55,082 nt of DNA, taken from assembly GCA_019117605.1 (NCBI GenBank), contig DWZK01000101.1, positions 1-55,082 of the forward strand. Reading direction: 5' to 3'. Within the stretch, counting starts at the first letter, position 1, and every line of letters starts with the position of its first letter. Shown here piece after piece: positions 35,339 to 42,570 of the stretch. The position numbers and the translations under genes were made by a program. The notes under the pieces were generated by a model. That model did no database searches and was not told the origin of the DNA. It worked only from the letters and a program-made list of their open reading frames with translations. The DNA is from Candidatus Intestinimonas stercoravium (GTDB taxonomy: Bacteria; Bacillota; Clostridia; Oscillospirales; Oscillospiraceae).

Positions 35339-36075
35339 ACGACATCATAGAGAGCCTGTACCGCCGCCGCTCCGTCCGGGCCTTCGAGGACCGGCCGGTA
35401 CCGGAGGAGGTGAAGCGGGCGGTGCTGGACGCCGCCGTCCAGGCCCCCACCGCCGGCTGCCAGCAGCTCTACACCATCCTGGACATCACCGACCAGGGCC
35501 TGAAGGACGCCCTGGCGGAGACCTGCGACCACCAGCCCTTCATCGCAAAGGCGCCGGTGGTGCTGATCTTCTGCGCCGACTGCCGCAAGTGGTACAGCGC
35601 CTATGTGGAGGCGGGCTGTTCCCCCCGGCTCCCCGGCCCCGGCGACTTGATGCTGGCGGTGTGCGACGCGGTGATCGCCGCCCAGAACGGGGTGGTGGCC
35701 GCCGAGAGCCTGGGGCTGGGCTCCTGCTACATTGGCGACATCATGGAGCGGCGGGAGGACCACCGCCGCCTGCTGGGCCTGCCCGACTGGGTGTTCCCCG
35801 CCGCCATGCTGGTGATGGGCTATCCCACCCGGCAGCAGCGGGAGCGGCCCAAGCCCCGGCGCTTCGAGCAGGCGCATATCGTGCAGGAGAACGGCTACCG
35901 CCCCCTGGAGGGCCCGGAGCTCCGGGAGATGTTCCGGGACCGGACGGGGGAGCAGTCCTTCGAGGGCTTCCTCCGGGCCTTCTGCGCCCGGAAGTACGAC
36001 TCGGACTTCTCCCGGGAGATGAGCCGCTCGGTGGCGGCCTATCTGGAGGAGTACCGGGGGGAGGGGCGGGCATGA
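35335..36075 (+). CDS. Nitroreductase-family flavoprotein
   Basis: FMN oxidoreductase of 246 residues. The N-terminal RRRSVRAFEDRPV motif binds FMN phosphate. The middle contains an AAESLGLGSCYIGDI region typical of the family, and PAAMLVMGYP follows. It reduces nitro-aromatics, quinones or similar acceptors. The natural substrate is unknown. The C-terminal 50 residues (FLRAFCARKYDSDFSREM) are longer than in minimal members. It starts inside the end of the kinase gene and is followed by trmO with a 4-bp overlap. Confidence 0.93.
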   Translation: MNDIIESLYRRRSVRAFEDRPVPEEVKRAVLDAAVQAPTAGCQQLYTILDITDQGLKDALAETCDHQPFIAKAPVVLIFCADCRKWYSAYVEAGCSPRLPGPGDLMLAVCDAVIAAQNGVVAAESLGLGSCYIGDIMERREDHRRLLGLPDWVFPAAMLVMGYPTRQQRERPKPRRFEQAHIVQENGYRPLEGPELREMFRDRTGEQSFEGFLRAFCARKYDSDFSREMSRSVAAYLEEYRGEGRA

Positions 36076-36770
36076 GCGGCCCCGCCCCCATCCCCATGGA
36101 GGTGGTGGCCCGCATCCGCAGCGACTTCCCCACCAAGTTCGGCATCCCCCGGCAGAGCGGCCTGGTGGAGGCCCTGCGCTCCACCGTGGTCTTCGAGCCC
36201 CCCTACCGGGATCCGGAGGCCCTCCGGGGGCTGGAGGGCTTCTCCCACATCTGGCTCATCTGGCAGTTCTCCGGGGCGGTGCGGGAGGGCTGGTCCCCCA
36301 CCGTCCGGCCCCCCCGCCTGGGGGGGAACGTGCGCATGGGGGTCTTCGCCACCCGGTCCCCCTTCCGGCCCAACCCCATCGGCCTGTCCTCGGTGAAGCT
36401 GGAGGAGATCCGCCTCCACACCCCCCAGGGCCCGGTGCTGGTGGTGTCGGGGGCGGACCTGATGGACGGCACCCCCATCCTGGACATCAAGCCCTATCTC
36501 CCCTACGGAGACTGCCGCCCGGAGGCCTCGGCCGGTTTCGCCGGGCCCGACGGAGGGGCGGTGCTGGAGGTGGTCATCCCCCCCGAGCTGGAGGCCCTGG
36601 TGCCCCCGGACAAGCGGGAGGCCCTGCGGGGGGTCCTGTCCCACGACCCGCGCCCCCCCTACCAGCACGACCCGGAGCGGGTGTACGGCATGGCCTTCGC
36701 CGGGCGCGACGTGCGCTTCTCCGTGGAGGGGGAGGTCCTCACCGTGCAAGAGGTCCTACCACTTCCCTGA
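36072..36770 (+). CDS. trmO: tRNA m6t6A37 methyltransferase TrmO (TsaA family)
   Basis: SAM-dependent enzyme that methylates t6A37 of threonine tRNAs. The 232-residue length is normal. TsaA signatures include FPTKFGIPRQSGL, the IWLIWQFSG segment, and the highly conserved RSPFRPNPIGLSSVKL and DLMDGTPILDIKPYLPY. It overlaps the nitroreductase stop by 4 bp and ends the operon before a strong terminator. There is no functional reason for its linkage to redox genes, so the grouping is probably historical. Confidence 0.96.
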   Translation: MSGPAPIPMEVVARIRSDFPTKFGIPRQSGLVEALRSTVVFEPPYRDPEALRGLEGFSHIWLIWQFSGAVREGWSPTVRPPRLGGNVRMGVFATRSPFRPNPIGLSSVKLEEIRLHTPQGPVLVVSGADLMDGTPILDIKPYLPYGDCRPEASAGFAGPDGGAVLEVVIPPELEALVPPDKREALRGVLSHDPRPPYQHDPERVYGMAFAGRDVRFSVEGEVLTVQEVLPLP

Positions 36771-36775
36771 AGTGG

Positions 36776-36805
36776 TCCTCCACATTTTCCACAGAAATAT
36801 CCACA
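36776..36805 (+). other. Cluster of DnaA-box-like TCCACA motifs
   Basis: Three CCACA cores at 36780, 36789 and 36801. TTTTCCACA and ATATCCACA each differ by one base from the DnaA box TTATCCACA. The stretch is AT-rich within GC-rich DNA. There is no dnaA/dnaN nearby, so an origin is unlikely. Confidence 0.35.
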
Positions 36806-36917
36806 TTTTTTGTACATATGCTGGGATCCGGCGAGAGAGAGCCGGATGCCGGGGCTCTCCCTCCCAGGGACAGGCCCCGGCGCCCGGGCCCGGCGGACGA
36901 TGTGGACAGACGCACAG

Positions 36918-36956
36918 AGCGCCCGCGGGGAGGCCGTCAGCCTCCCCGCGGGCGCT
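36918..36956 (+). terminator. Terminator of EFR1-trmO operon
   Basis: A perfect 17-bp stem with a 5-nt loop, followed by CTTTTT. It also lies 25 bp past the end of the convergent M56 gene. Confidence 0.88.
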
Positions 36957-36980
36957 CTTTTTCCACAGCCTGTGGACGGT

Positions 36981-39605
36981 CTATCCCGCCGGGCTGGCCT
37001 GGACCGCCTGGCCCCAGTCGTCCACCGTCCAGCCGCCGGCCCCGTCGGGGATCAGGTAGAACGCGTACCCGTCGTCCTCCTCCACCTGGAAGGAGCAGAA
37101 GAGCACCAGCACATCCTCCATGCCCAGATCCGTCCCCTGGCCCCGGCCGTTCTCCAGATAGGTCTCGGCGAAGTAGCGGGCCCACAGGGGGTCGTAGCGC
37201 ATGGAGCCCTCCACCCAGTCCGGCCAGTCTCTTTCCGCCAGATAGGTCTCCAGGGCCGCCATCCCGGCGTCCAGCGCCTCCTGGGTGAAGGGGCTCTGGG
37301 CGGCGGCGCAGTACTCGCAGAGGGAGAACACCCGGTCAAAGGGGCTCTCCGGATCGTCGCGGGCGGTCCGGTACCAGCGCTCCGTCCCGTCCCGGGTCAC
37401 CCGCACCAGGCCCCCCTCCTCCAGGAAGAGCACCTGGTCCCCGTCCTCCGAGGTGTACCGCACCGCCTCTCCCTCCAGGCTGTCCGGAGCCTCCCCCTCC
37501 GCCCAGATGATGGGGTAGAGGGCGCGGCCGATGTCGCCGGTGAAGGGGGCGTCCGGGTCGTCCGCCTCCCCGGTGACCGGGTGGACCCGGCCGGCGGCGC
37601 TCCAGTCCATGGGGCGGACCTCCCGCCCGCCCAGGAAGGCCAGGGTCTCCAGGGTCCCCTCCTGCCCCACGATCTGGAAGATCGCCCCGCTCACGTCCCC
37701 GGCGGGGGTCCCCTCCAGGAGGGAGAGGGACAGATCCATGCCCGGGTACTGCTCCTCCGCCCACTCCCGCGCCACCTGGAGGGGGTCCAGCAGGCCGGGC
37801 CGGTGGCCCTGGTCCGCCTGGGCCTGGAGGTCCTGGTAATACTCCGCCGCCGTCATCCCCGTCCCCGCGGGCAGCACAGTGTGCCAGTTCCCGTAGTCGT
37901 TGTAGAAGCAGCCCTCCACGCACCAGATGCCCGTGTCCCCCTGCCCTGCGGGCTGGGAGAGGAGGAGGGTCAGGGAGACCGCATAGTCCCCGCTGTGGCA
38001 GTCGATGTAGAGGTGCTCCCCCTCCCAGAGGAAGCCGCCCAACCCCATGTAGGGCTCCAGGCCGTTGCGGGCGGCGAAGTCATCCCGGATGGGCTCCATC
38101 TGCGCCTGGATGTGCTCCCACTGCCCCCAGTCCGGGTCCTCGTTGACCGTCCCGCTGCCTGAGCGGTAGAACTGCACGTCGGTGGGATACACGAAGCCGT
38201 AGTACCAGCCGTCCTTCTGTCCCACGAAGTCGAGGCCGCCGCCGCCCCCGTCCACCGCCAGATAGTCCTGCTCATACATCTCCTGGTCGTACCGGACCAC
38301 CCCGAAGAGGAAGCCCGACTCATAGCCGTAGTCCGCCATGGAGTCTTCATAGCTCTCTCTCTCGTACGCCCGGATCAGCATCCCGGGGGCGGAGAGCCAG
38401 CCCTCGTCCCCGGGCCGGAACACCAGCAGGTCCTCCTGGATGTCCGCCGGGACCGCCAGGGTCAGGCCGTCCCCCAGGTCATAGGCCGCCGCCTCCGCCA
38501 GCAGCTCCCCCGTCTCCCGGGGCACGCCGGGGGTCCCTGTTGGAGCGGGGGAGGCGGTCTCCGCCCCGCCGATGAGGGCGCAGCCCCCCAGCAGCGCCGA
38601 CAGGGCCAGGCCCAGGGCCGCCGCTCCGGCGCTCCGCTTCTTTCCATACACCAGCCACACCAGCCTTTCTCTCAGCCTCGCCTTTTCCTCGCATAACGTG
38701 GTGGTCACCAGCCCCAGCCCCCTGGGGGGCGGGGCGGCCAGGGCCAGCAGGGTCTCCCCGTAGTGCCTCCGCCGGGCGGCGTCCAGCCCCCTCACCGCCG
38801 CCTGGTCGCAGGCGAGCTCGCAGGAGCGGCTGATCTCCCGCCGCACCAGCGCCATCAGGGGGTCGAACCAGTGGAGGCTGGTGACGGCGGCGGCAAGCCA
38901 TTTGAAGAGGATGTCCCGCCGCCGGATGTGGGCGAGCTCGTGGCGGAGGATGTCCTCCAGCCGGTCTGCCGCCACCCCCTCGGGCAGGAACACCCGGGGC
39001 CGCAGCACCCCTGCCGCCATGGGGCCGGGAACGGCGGAGCTCACCCACAGCGCCGCGCCCCTCGGGGCCCCCAGCCGCCGGAAGAGGGCCTCCGCCTCCG
39101 GGCCGGGGGACCGTGCGCCCTTCTCCGCCTCCCGGAGGAAGCGGCGGCAGCCCAGCACATACCGGCCCAGACACAGGAGGACGCCCGCCCCCCAGATCCC
39201 CGTCCACAGGATGGGAGCGCGCAAGAGCCCGGACAGTCCCGCCGCCGGAGCGGCCGCCTCTCCCGCGGAGGGCTGAGCTGTGCTGCCGGAGACCGTGCCC
39301 GGCGTTCCCCCCGGGGCCGCCGTGCCGGCGGGCCCATTGGCGGCCGTCCCGCCGCCCACGGCGGGGGCGGGGGCCTGGGACGCCTCCTGCGCCGCCGCGG
39401 CCGGGGGCGCCGCCTCCGTCCGGGCGGGCAGGGGCAGGGTCACCCACAGGGGCACGCACAGCCGCAGCAGCACCACCAGCCACAGCCAGCACACCGCCCC
39501 CGGCCCTGCTGTCCGCCGGAGCAGGGGCCCCAGGGCGGTGAGGGCCAGCGCCCCCACAGAGCCCAAAAGGCTCAGCCGCAGCAGGGTCCCGAGAAAGGCG
39601 TTCAT
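36981..39605 (-). CDS. M56 (BlaR1-like) membrane metallopeptidase with unknown exterior domain
   Basis: Predicted signal-transducing zinc peptidase of 874 residues. The N-terminal part has several membrane spans and the zinc motif in ILRHELAHIRRRD, then a short EISRSCELACDQ segment as in BlaR1/MecR1. A final span near residue 330 (a lipobox-like LLGGCALIGG) leads into an exterior domain of about 500 residues, rich in Trp/Tyr/Asp. This domain has no penicillin-binding SxxK serine motif, so it does not look like a beta-lactam sensor. It is coupled to the BlaI repressor by a 4-bp overlap (ATGA). It most likely cleaves or inactivates that repressor on an unknown extracellular cue. Confidence 0.88.
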   Translation of the reverse strand: MNAFLGTLLRLSLLGSVGALALTALGPLLRRTAGPGAVCWLWLVVLLRLCVPLWVTLPLPARTEAAPPAAAAQEASQAPAPAVGGGTAANGPAGTAAPGGTPGTVSGSTAQPSAGEAAAPAAGLSGLLRAPILWTGIWGAGVLLCLGRYVLGCRRFLREAEKGARSPGPEAEALFRRLGAPRGAALWVSSAVPGPMAAGVLRPRVFLPEGVAADRLEDILRHELAHIRRRDILFKWLAAAVTSLHWFDPLMALVRREISRSCELACDQAAVRGLDAARRRHYGETLLALAAPPPRGLGLVTTTLCEEKARLRERLVWLVYGKKRSAGAAALGLALSALLGGCALIGGAETASPAPTGTPGVPRETGELLAEAAAYDLGDGLTLAVPADIQEDLLVFRPGDEGWLSAPGMLIRAYERESYEDSMADYGYESGFLFGVVRYDQEMYEQDYLAVDGGGGGLDFVGQKDGWYYGFVYPTDVQFYRSGSGTVNEDPDWGQWEHIQAQMEPIRDDFAARNGLEPYMGLGGFLWEGEHLYIDCHSGDYAVSLTLLLSQPAGQGDTGIWCVEGCFYNDYGNWHTVLPAGTGMTAAEYYQDLQAQADQGHRPGLLDPLQVAREWAEEQYPGMDLSLSLLEGTPAGDVSGAIFQIVGQEGTLETLAFLGGREVRPMDWSAAGRVHPVTGEADDPDAPFTGDIGRALYPIIWAEGEAPDSLEGEAVRYTSEDGDQVLFLEEGGLVRVTRDGTERWYRTARDDPESPFDRVFSLCEYCAAAQSPFTQEALDAGMAALETYLAERDWPDWVEGSMRYDPLWARYFAETYLENGRGQGTDLGMEDVLVLFCSFQVEEDDGYAFYLIPDGAGGWTVDDWGQAVQASPAG

Positions 39606-39997
39606 GTCTCTCCCCCTCTCTCCTCCCACAGGGCATCGAACATGGCCCGCAGCTCGGCCACATCCTCCCCCTTGAGCTGGTCGTGCTCCACCAGGGAGGC
39701 CACCAGGGCCCGGGCGCTCCCGCCGTAGAGCTTGTCGATGAGCTTCTGGGTCCGGTACTTCCCCATCTCCCCCTCGCTCACCAGGGGGCGGTAGTAGTAC
39801 ACCTCCCGCTTCTCCTGGCCCACCGCCCCCTTCTGGCACAGGCGGCGCAGCAGGGTCTTGGTGGTGTCCCCGTTCCAGTCCAGCCGCCGGGCCAGGGCCT
39901 CCTTGAGCTGCCCCAGGGTCTGGGGCTCCCCGGCGGCCCACAGGGCCCGCATGACCTCCAGCTCCGCCTCGGTGATCCTCTCCTCCGCCTCCGGCAT
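39602..39997 (-). CDS. BlaI/MecI/CopY-family repressor
   Basis: The 131-residue winged-helix repressor has recognition features ITEAELEVMRALWAAGEPQTL and GDTTKTLLRRLCQKGAV, and a C-terminal dimerisation region. In this family the M56 partner proteolyses the repressor to induce the operon. ATG 39997 follows AGAGGAGGG. Two 16-bp dyads lie around and just downstream of its -10, so it should repress its own operon. No beta-lactamase or PBP gene is linked, so the regulon must lie elsewhere or be the pair itself. Confidence 0.93.
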   Translation of the reverse strand: MPEAEERITEAELEVMRALWAAGEPQTLGQLKEALARRLDWNGDTTKTLLRRLCQKGAVGQEKREVYYYRPLVSEGEMGKYRTQKLIDKLYGGSARALVASLVEHDQLKGEDVAELRAMFDALWEERGGET

Positions 39998-40024
39998 GGC
40001 GATCCCTCCTCTTCCCGATATTTA

Positions 40025-40078
40025 GGGGACGATCGTTCCCTCTATGGATAGGGTACAACTGTCCCCTCTCTTTGTCAA
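40025..40078 (-). promoter_or_regulatory. BlaI-family promoter with two operator dyads
   Basis: Minus strand TTGACA (40078-40073)-N17-TACCCT (40055-40050). Operators: GGGTACAACTGTCCCC (40051-40066), across the -10 and spacer, and GGGGACGATCGTTCCC (40025-40040) downstream. Centre spacing is 26 bp. Symmetry with an ACA/TGT core fits BlaI/MecI boxes. Confidence 0.8.
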
Positions 40079-40132
40079 TGACAAAGCGGTAACAGTTCCA
40101 GGCTTTTTCTCCACAGGGTGTGGAAAAACAGA

Positions 40133-40164
40133 CCGGCCGCGGGCCCATCAGGGCCCGCGGCCGG
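40133..40164 (-). terminator. Terminator of retron reverse transcriptase
   Basis: A perfect 14-bp stem (40133-40146 / 40151-40164), loop ATCA, then TGTTTTT on the minus strand, 13 bp after the RT stop. Confidence 0.88.
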
Positions 40165-40176
40165 GTCGTATCCGTA

Positions 40177-41105
40177 TCATCTCCCGCTCCGCCGCCGCAG
40201 CTCTCCCAGGAGCCACGTCCGGAGCTCCCCCGCCTCCCGGCTCTCCGGGTCCGCCTGGAGCCAGAAGCCCACCTGCCCCAGCAGCCGCCGGAGGCAGCGG
40301 TCCGGGTCCTCTCCCCGGGCGGCGGCGTGGCCCTCCAGGCCGAAGCGCCGGCAGTAGTAGACCTCCTGCCGCAGGGCCCGCCGCCTGGGGGCGGGCAGGT
40401 CCACCCCCTCGTTGACCACCAGCCCGGTGACCAGCTTCCGCTGTCCCGGCCCGGCCAGGAGGGTCTTGTCCCGGCGGAGGACGAGGCCCCGCTCCCCCAG
40501 CGCCGCCTCCACGAAGGGGAGGAGCCCCTCCATCCGGTGGGAGGCGGAGAAGGCCATGTCGTCGCAGTACCGGGTGTAGACGATCCCCCTGGCCCCGCAC
40601 CAGGCGCCCACCTGCCGGTCGAAGCCCGCCATGACCAGGTTGCCACGGCGGGGGAGGTGGGGGCCCCCTGGGGCAGCCCCTCCCGGTAGTAGCACAGCAT
40701 GGACAGCAGCACCCGCAGGGGCTCGGCGAAGGTGTCCGCCGGGAAGGCGGCCTCCTTCACGTCCCGGTAGAGGATATGGTCGAAGAACCCTTGGATATCC
40801 AGCTTCAGGAGCCAGGGCCGTCCGGCGTGGCGGGCGGCGTTGGGCACCGGCCCGCCGCCGAAGCGGTAGGCGGTGGCCCAGGGGGAGGGGACGCGGTAGT
40901 CCAGCAGCCGGTGGAGGATGCGCCGCTGGATCTCCTTGAGCCGGGAGTCCGGCACCCAGAGCCGCCGGACGCCCCCGCCGGCCTTGGGGCGCTCCACCGG
41001 GCGGTAGTGCCGGGACAGGTGGCGGCTCACGGCATAAAGAGCCCCCAGGGGGACCCCCAGATCTCTCGCGAGGGAGGAGGCCTCCCGGTACACGATCCGT
41101 TCCAC
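40177..41105 (-). pseudogene. Retron-type reverse transcriptase with a one-base frameshift
   Basis: RNA-directed DNA polymerase that would make msDNA from the adjacent ncRNA. With one base restored near 40643 it reads 309 residues, the normal retron RT size. Both retron hallmarks are present: NAARH (89-93, the NAxxH region) and VTG (226-228, KLVTGLVVNE). The polymerase motifs are LKLDIQGFF (catalytic Asp103), LPQGAPTSP (144-152) and YTRYCDDMAFSA (Asp182-Asp183; Cys replaces the usual Ala). The break lies between LPQGAPTSPAVA and NLVMAGFD. GTG 41105 has AGGAGG 10 nt upstream. It may be decayed or a sequencing error, because the rest is intact. No effector gene is fused or directly downstream. 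Confidence 0.92.
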
Positions 41106-41128
41106 GGCCAGAAGGCCTCCTCTCTGGG

Positions 41129-41323
41129 CCCGGACGCCCACCTGATGTATGCCGGGCCGGGGGAGCGGTATCTGGCGCGGAGCGCCGGCACGTCTGGGGC
41201 GTGCAGGGATACCGCCCCGCGGCCCCGGCTGAGCGGAGCGTATGGGGTGGGCATCTCCCTCCCGGCGGCGACTCGCCGCCGGGGCCGGCAGGGGACCTGC
41301 CAGACGGGCGCTGGGCGTCCGGG
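41129..41323 (-). ncRNA. Retron ncRNA (msr-msd) with a1/a2 repeats
   Basis: 195 nt immediately upstream of the RT. On the minus strand it opens with a1 CCCGGACGCCCA (41323-41312), followed at once by GC; the G at 41311 sits where the branching guanosine lies in Ec86. Then come msr hairpins GGCAGG-tcc-CCTGCC (41301-41287) and an 11-bp stem (41283-41261). An msd-like bulged hairpin (41229-41151) has a core stem GCGGTATC/GATACCGC enclosing GCACG...CGTGC and GGCGC-tcc-GCGCC. The ncRNA closes with a2 TGGGCGTCCGGG (41140-41129), an exact 12-nt complement of a1. The promoter predicts a start 2 nt before a1. Confidence 0.88.
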
Positions 41324-41331
41324 ACGCTCCC

Positions 41332-41360
41332 ATGATAGCACAGCCCTCCGCGGGGCGCAA
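41332..41360 (-). promoter_or_regulatory. Retron promoter
   Basis: Minus strand TTGCGC (41360-41355)-N17-TATCAT (41337-41332). The predicted start is near 41325, just ahead of a1. Confidence 0.7.
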
Positions 41361-41367
41361 GAGGCCC

Positions 41368-41397
41368 TTGCGCCCCCTGCTGGGGAGATGCTATGAT
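41368..41397 (+). promoter_or_regulatory. Mirror-image divergent promoter of PH-like gene
   Basis: TTGCGC (41368-41373)-N18-TATGAT (41392-41397), the symmetric partner of the retron promoter. Both -35 elements lie in the arms of one 10-bp inverted repeat (41352-41361 / 41367-41376). Confidence 0.65.
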
Positions 41398-41452
41398 GGA
41401 GGCGGGAGACGGGCGGCGCCCCTCCCGCTATAGGAAAGGAGCCCGATATCAT

Positions 41453-41893
41453 ATGGGACTGTTCGGAAAGCTGGCCCAGGGGGCCCTGGGCAACATGAAC
41501 GAGCTCTCTCCCGAGGAGCTGGCCCGGGAATACGGCGCCTACCTCATGGAGGGGGAGACGATCCAGCTGGGCTACCGGCTGGTGCGGGACGTGGTCCTCT
41601 TCACCGACAAGCGGATCGTGGACTTCGACAAGCAGGGCAACACAGGGGTGAAGATGCGGGTGTCCTCCATCTACCTCAGCAGCGTCATCCGCGTCTCGGC
41701 GGAGACCGCCGGCTTCGGCCTGGACGACAGCGCCATCGACATCGCCTATATCTCCTCCCCCTACTACAAGGTCAGCGGCGGGGCGGCGGTGGAGGTGCGC
41801 ACCTTCGAGTTCCCGAAGAAGTACGACATCCAGCCCCTATACAAGCTGCTCCAGGAGATCGCCTACGAGAACCACGAGCGGCTCAACCGCTGA
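41453..41893 (+). CDS. PH-like (bPH) domain protein
   Basis: The 146-residue cytosolic protein resembles bacterial pleckstrin-homology-like proteins (YvbH type): GETIQLGYRLVRDVVLFTDKRIVDFDKQG, IYLSSVIRVSAETAG and a C-terminal helix QPLYKLLQEI. Such domains often form ring oligomers and are found as stress-response or phage-encoded proteins. ATG 41453 follows AAAGGAG. It is transcribed away from the retron from a mirror-symmetric promoter, so co-regulation is possible. A role as retron effector is speculation. Confidence 0.85.
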   Translation: MGLFGKLAQGALGNMNELSPEELAREYGAYLMEGETIQLGYRLVRDVVLFTDKRIVDFDKQGNTGVKMRVSSIYLSSVIRVSAETAGFGLDDSAIDIAYISSPYYKVSGGAAVEVRTFEFPKKYDIQPLYKLLQEIAYENHERLNR

Positions 41894-41905
41894 GCGCAGG
41901 CAGCA

Positions 41906-41947
41906 AAGAACGCCCGTCCGGCCCCAAGGCCCGGACGGGCGTTCTTC
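41906..41947. terminator. Bidirectional terminator, PH-like gene / flavodoxin
   Basis: A stem of about 16 bp (AAGAACGCCCGTCCGG / CCGGACGGGCGTTCTT) with a central CCCCAAGG-type loop. A/T ends on both sides serve the two convergent genes. Confidence 0.8.
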
Positions 41948-41983
41948 ACTGCTCCAGATAGGTGGGAGCCAGGCCGGCGGGGC

Positions 41984-42496
41984 TCACAGGAGCCCCTTCA
42001 CCCAGGCGGCCACCTGGGGCCCGGCCTGGGCGGCCTCGGCCCCGTGGACCGACAGGCCCCTCTCCACCCTGGCCCCCGGGCACGCCGCCCGCAGGTCCGC
42101 CTCGCTCTTCCCCAGGCCGCTGCCCTCGTTGGTGCAGAAGGGGCAGATCCGCTTGCCGGACCAGTCGTGACGCTCCAGGAAGGTGAACACGGCCATGGGC
42201 ATGGTGCCGCACCAGTTGGGATAGCCCAGGAATACGGTGTCGTACCCGTCCAGGCTCGGATACGCCTTCAGGGCGGGGCGGGCCCCCTCCCGGGCCTCGG
42301 CCACGGCCCGGGCCACGCAGTCCCGGTACCCCTCGGCATAGGGCTCCACCGTTTCGATCCGGAACAGGTCGCCGCCGGTGTGCTCCGCCACCATGCCGGC
42401 CACCACCTCCGTGTTCCCTATGGGCAGGTCCCGGATGGCCCCGTTGCAGTAGTTCTCTCCCCGGCGGGAGTAGTAGACGATCAGGATATGGCTCAT
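41984..42496 (-). CDS. Flavodoxin-family protein
   Basis: FMN-binding electron carrier of 170 residues. The N-terminal phosphate loop is ILIVYYSRRGENY, and the FLGYPNWCGTMPMAVFTFLE stretch is typical of the flavodoxin_4 group. Cytosolic. ATG 42496 follows AAAGGAGG. It has its own promoter with a palindrome between -35 and -10, suggesting dedicated control. The donor and acceptor are unknown. Confidence 0.92.
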   Translation of the reverse strand: MSHILIVYYSRRGENYCNGAIRDLPIGNTEVVAGMVAEHTGGDLFRIETVEPYAEGYRDCVARAVAEAREGARPALKAYPSLDGYDTVFLGYPNWCGTMPMAVFTFLERHDWSGKRICPFCTNEGSGLGKSEADLRAACPGARVERGLSVHGAEAAQAGPQVAAWVKGLL

Positions 42497-42525
42497 TCGA
42501 AGCGCCTCCTTTCTCCTGTCCCCCT

Positions 42526-42549
42526 ATTATACACCGATCCGCCGGATCG
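42526..42549 (-). promoter_or_regulatory. Flavodoxin promoter with spacer palindrome
   Basis: The -10 TATAAT is on the minus strand (42531-42526), with a weak TCGACG 16 bp upstream. A perfect 7-1-7 inverted repeat CGATCCG-C-CGGATCG (42535-42549) fills the spacer, an operator-like position. Confidence 0.55.
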
Positions 42550-42570
42550 TCGAGGGCCCTTTTGGGGAGG

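Noticed and set aside
36776-36805. Chromosomal replication origin
   Set aside because: Only three imperfect DnaA-like boxes and no dnaA, dnaN or unwinding element nearby.
36981-39605. Beta-lactam sensor BlaR1/MecR1
   Set aside because: The peptidase half fits, but the exterior domain lacks the penicillin-binding serine motifs and no beta-lactamase is linked.
40148-40600. Alternative minus-strand frame in the 3' half of the RT region
   Set aside because: It contains none of the RT motifs. The frame carrying YCDD and VTG is the true one.
41331-41398. Long palindrome as the retron msd
   Set aside because: It lies upstream of a1 and contains both divergent promoters. The msd must lie between a1 and a2.
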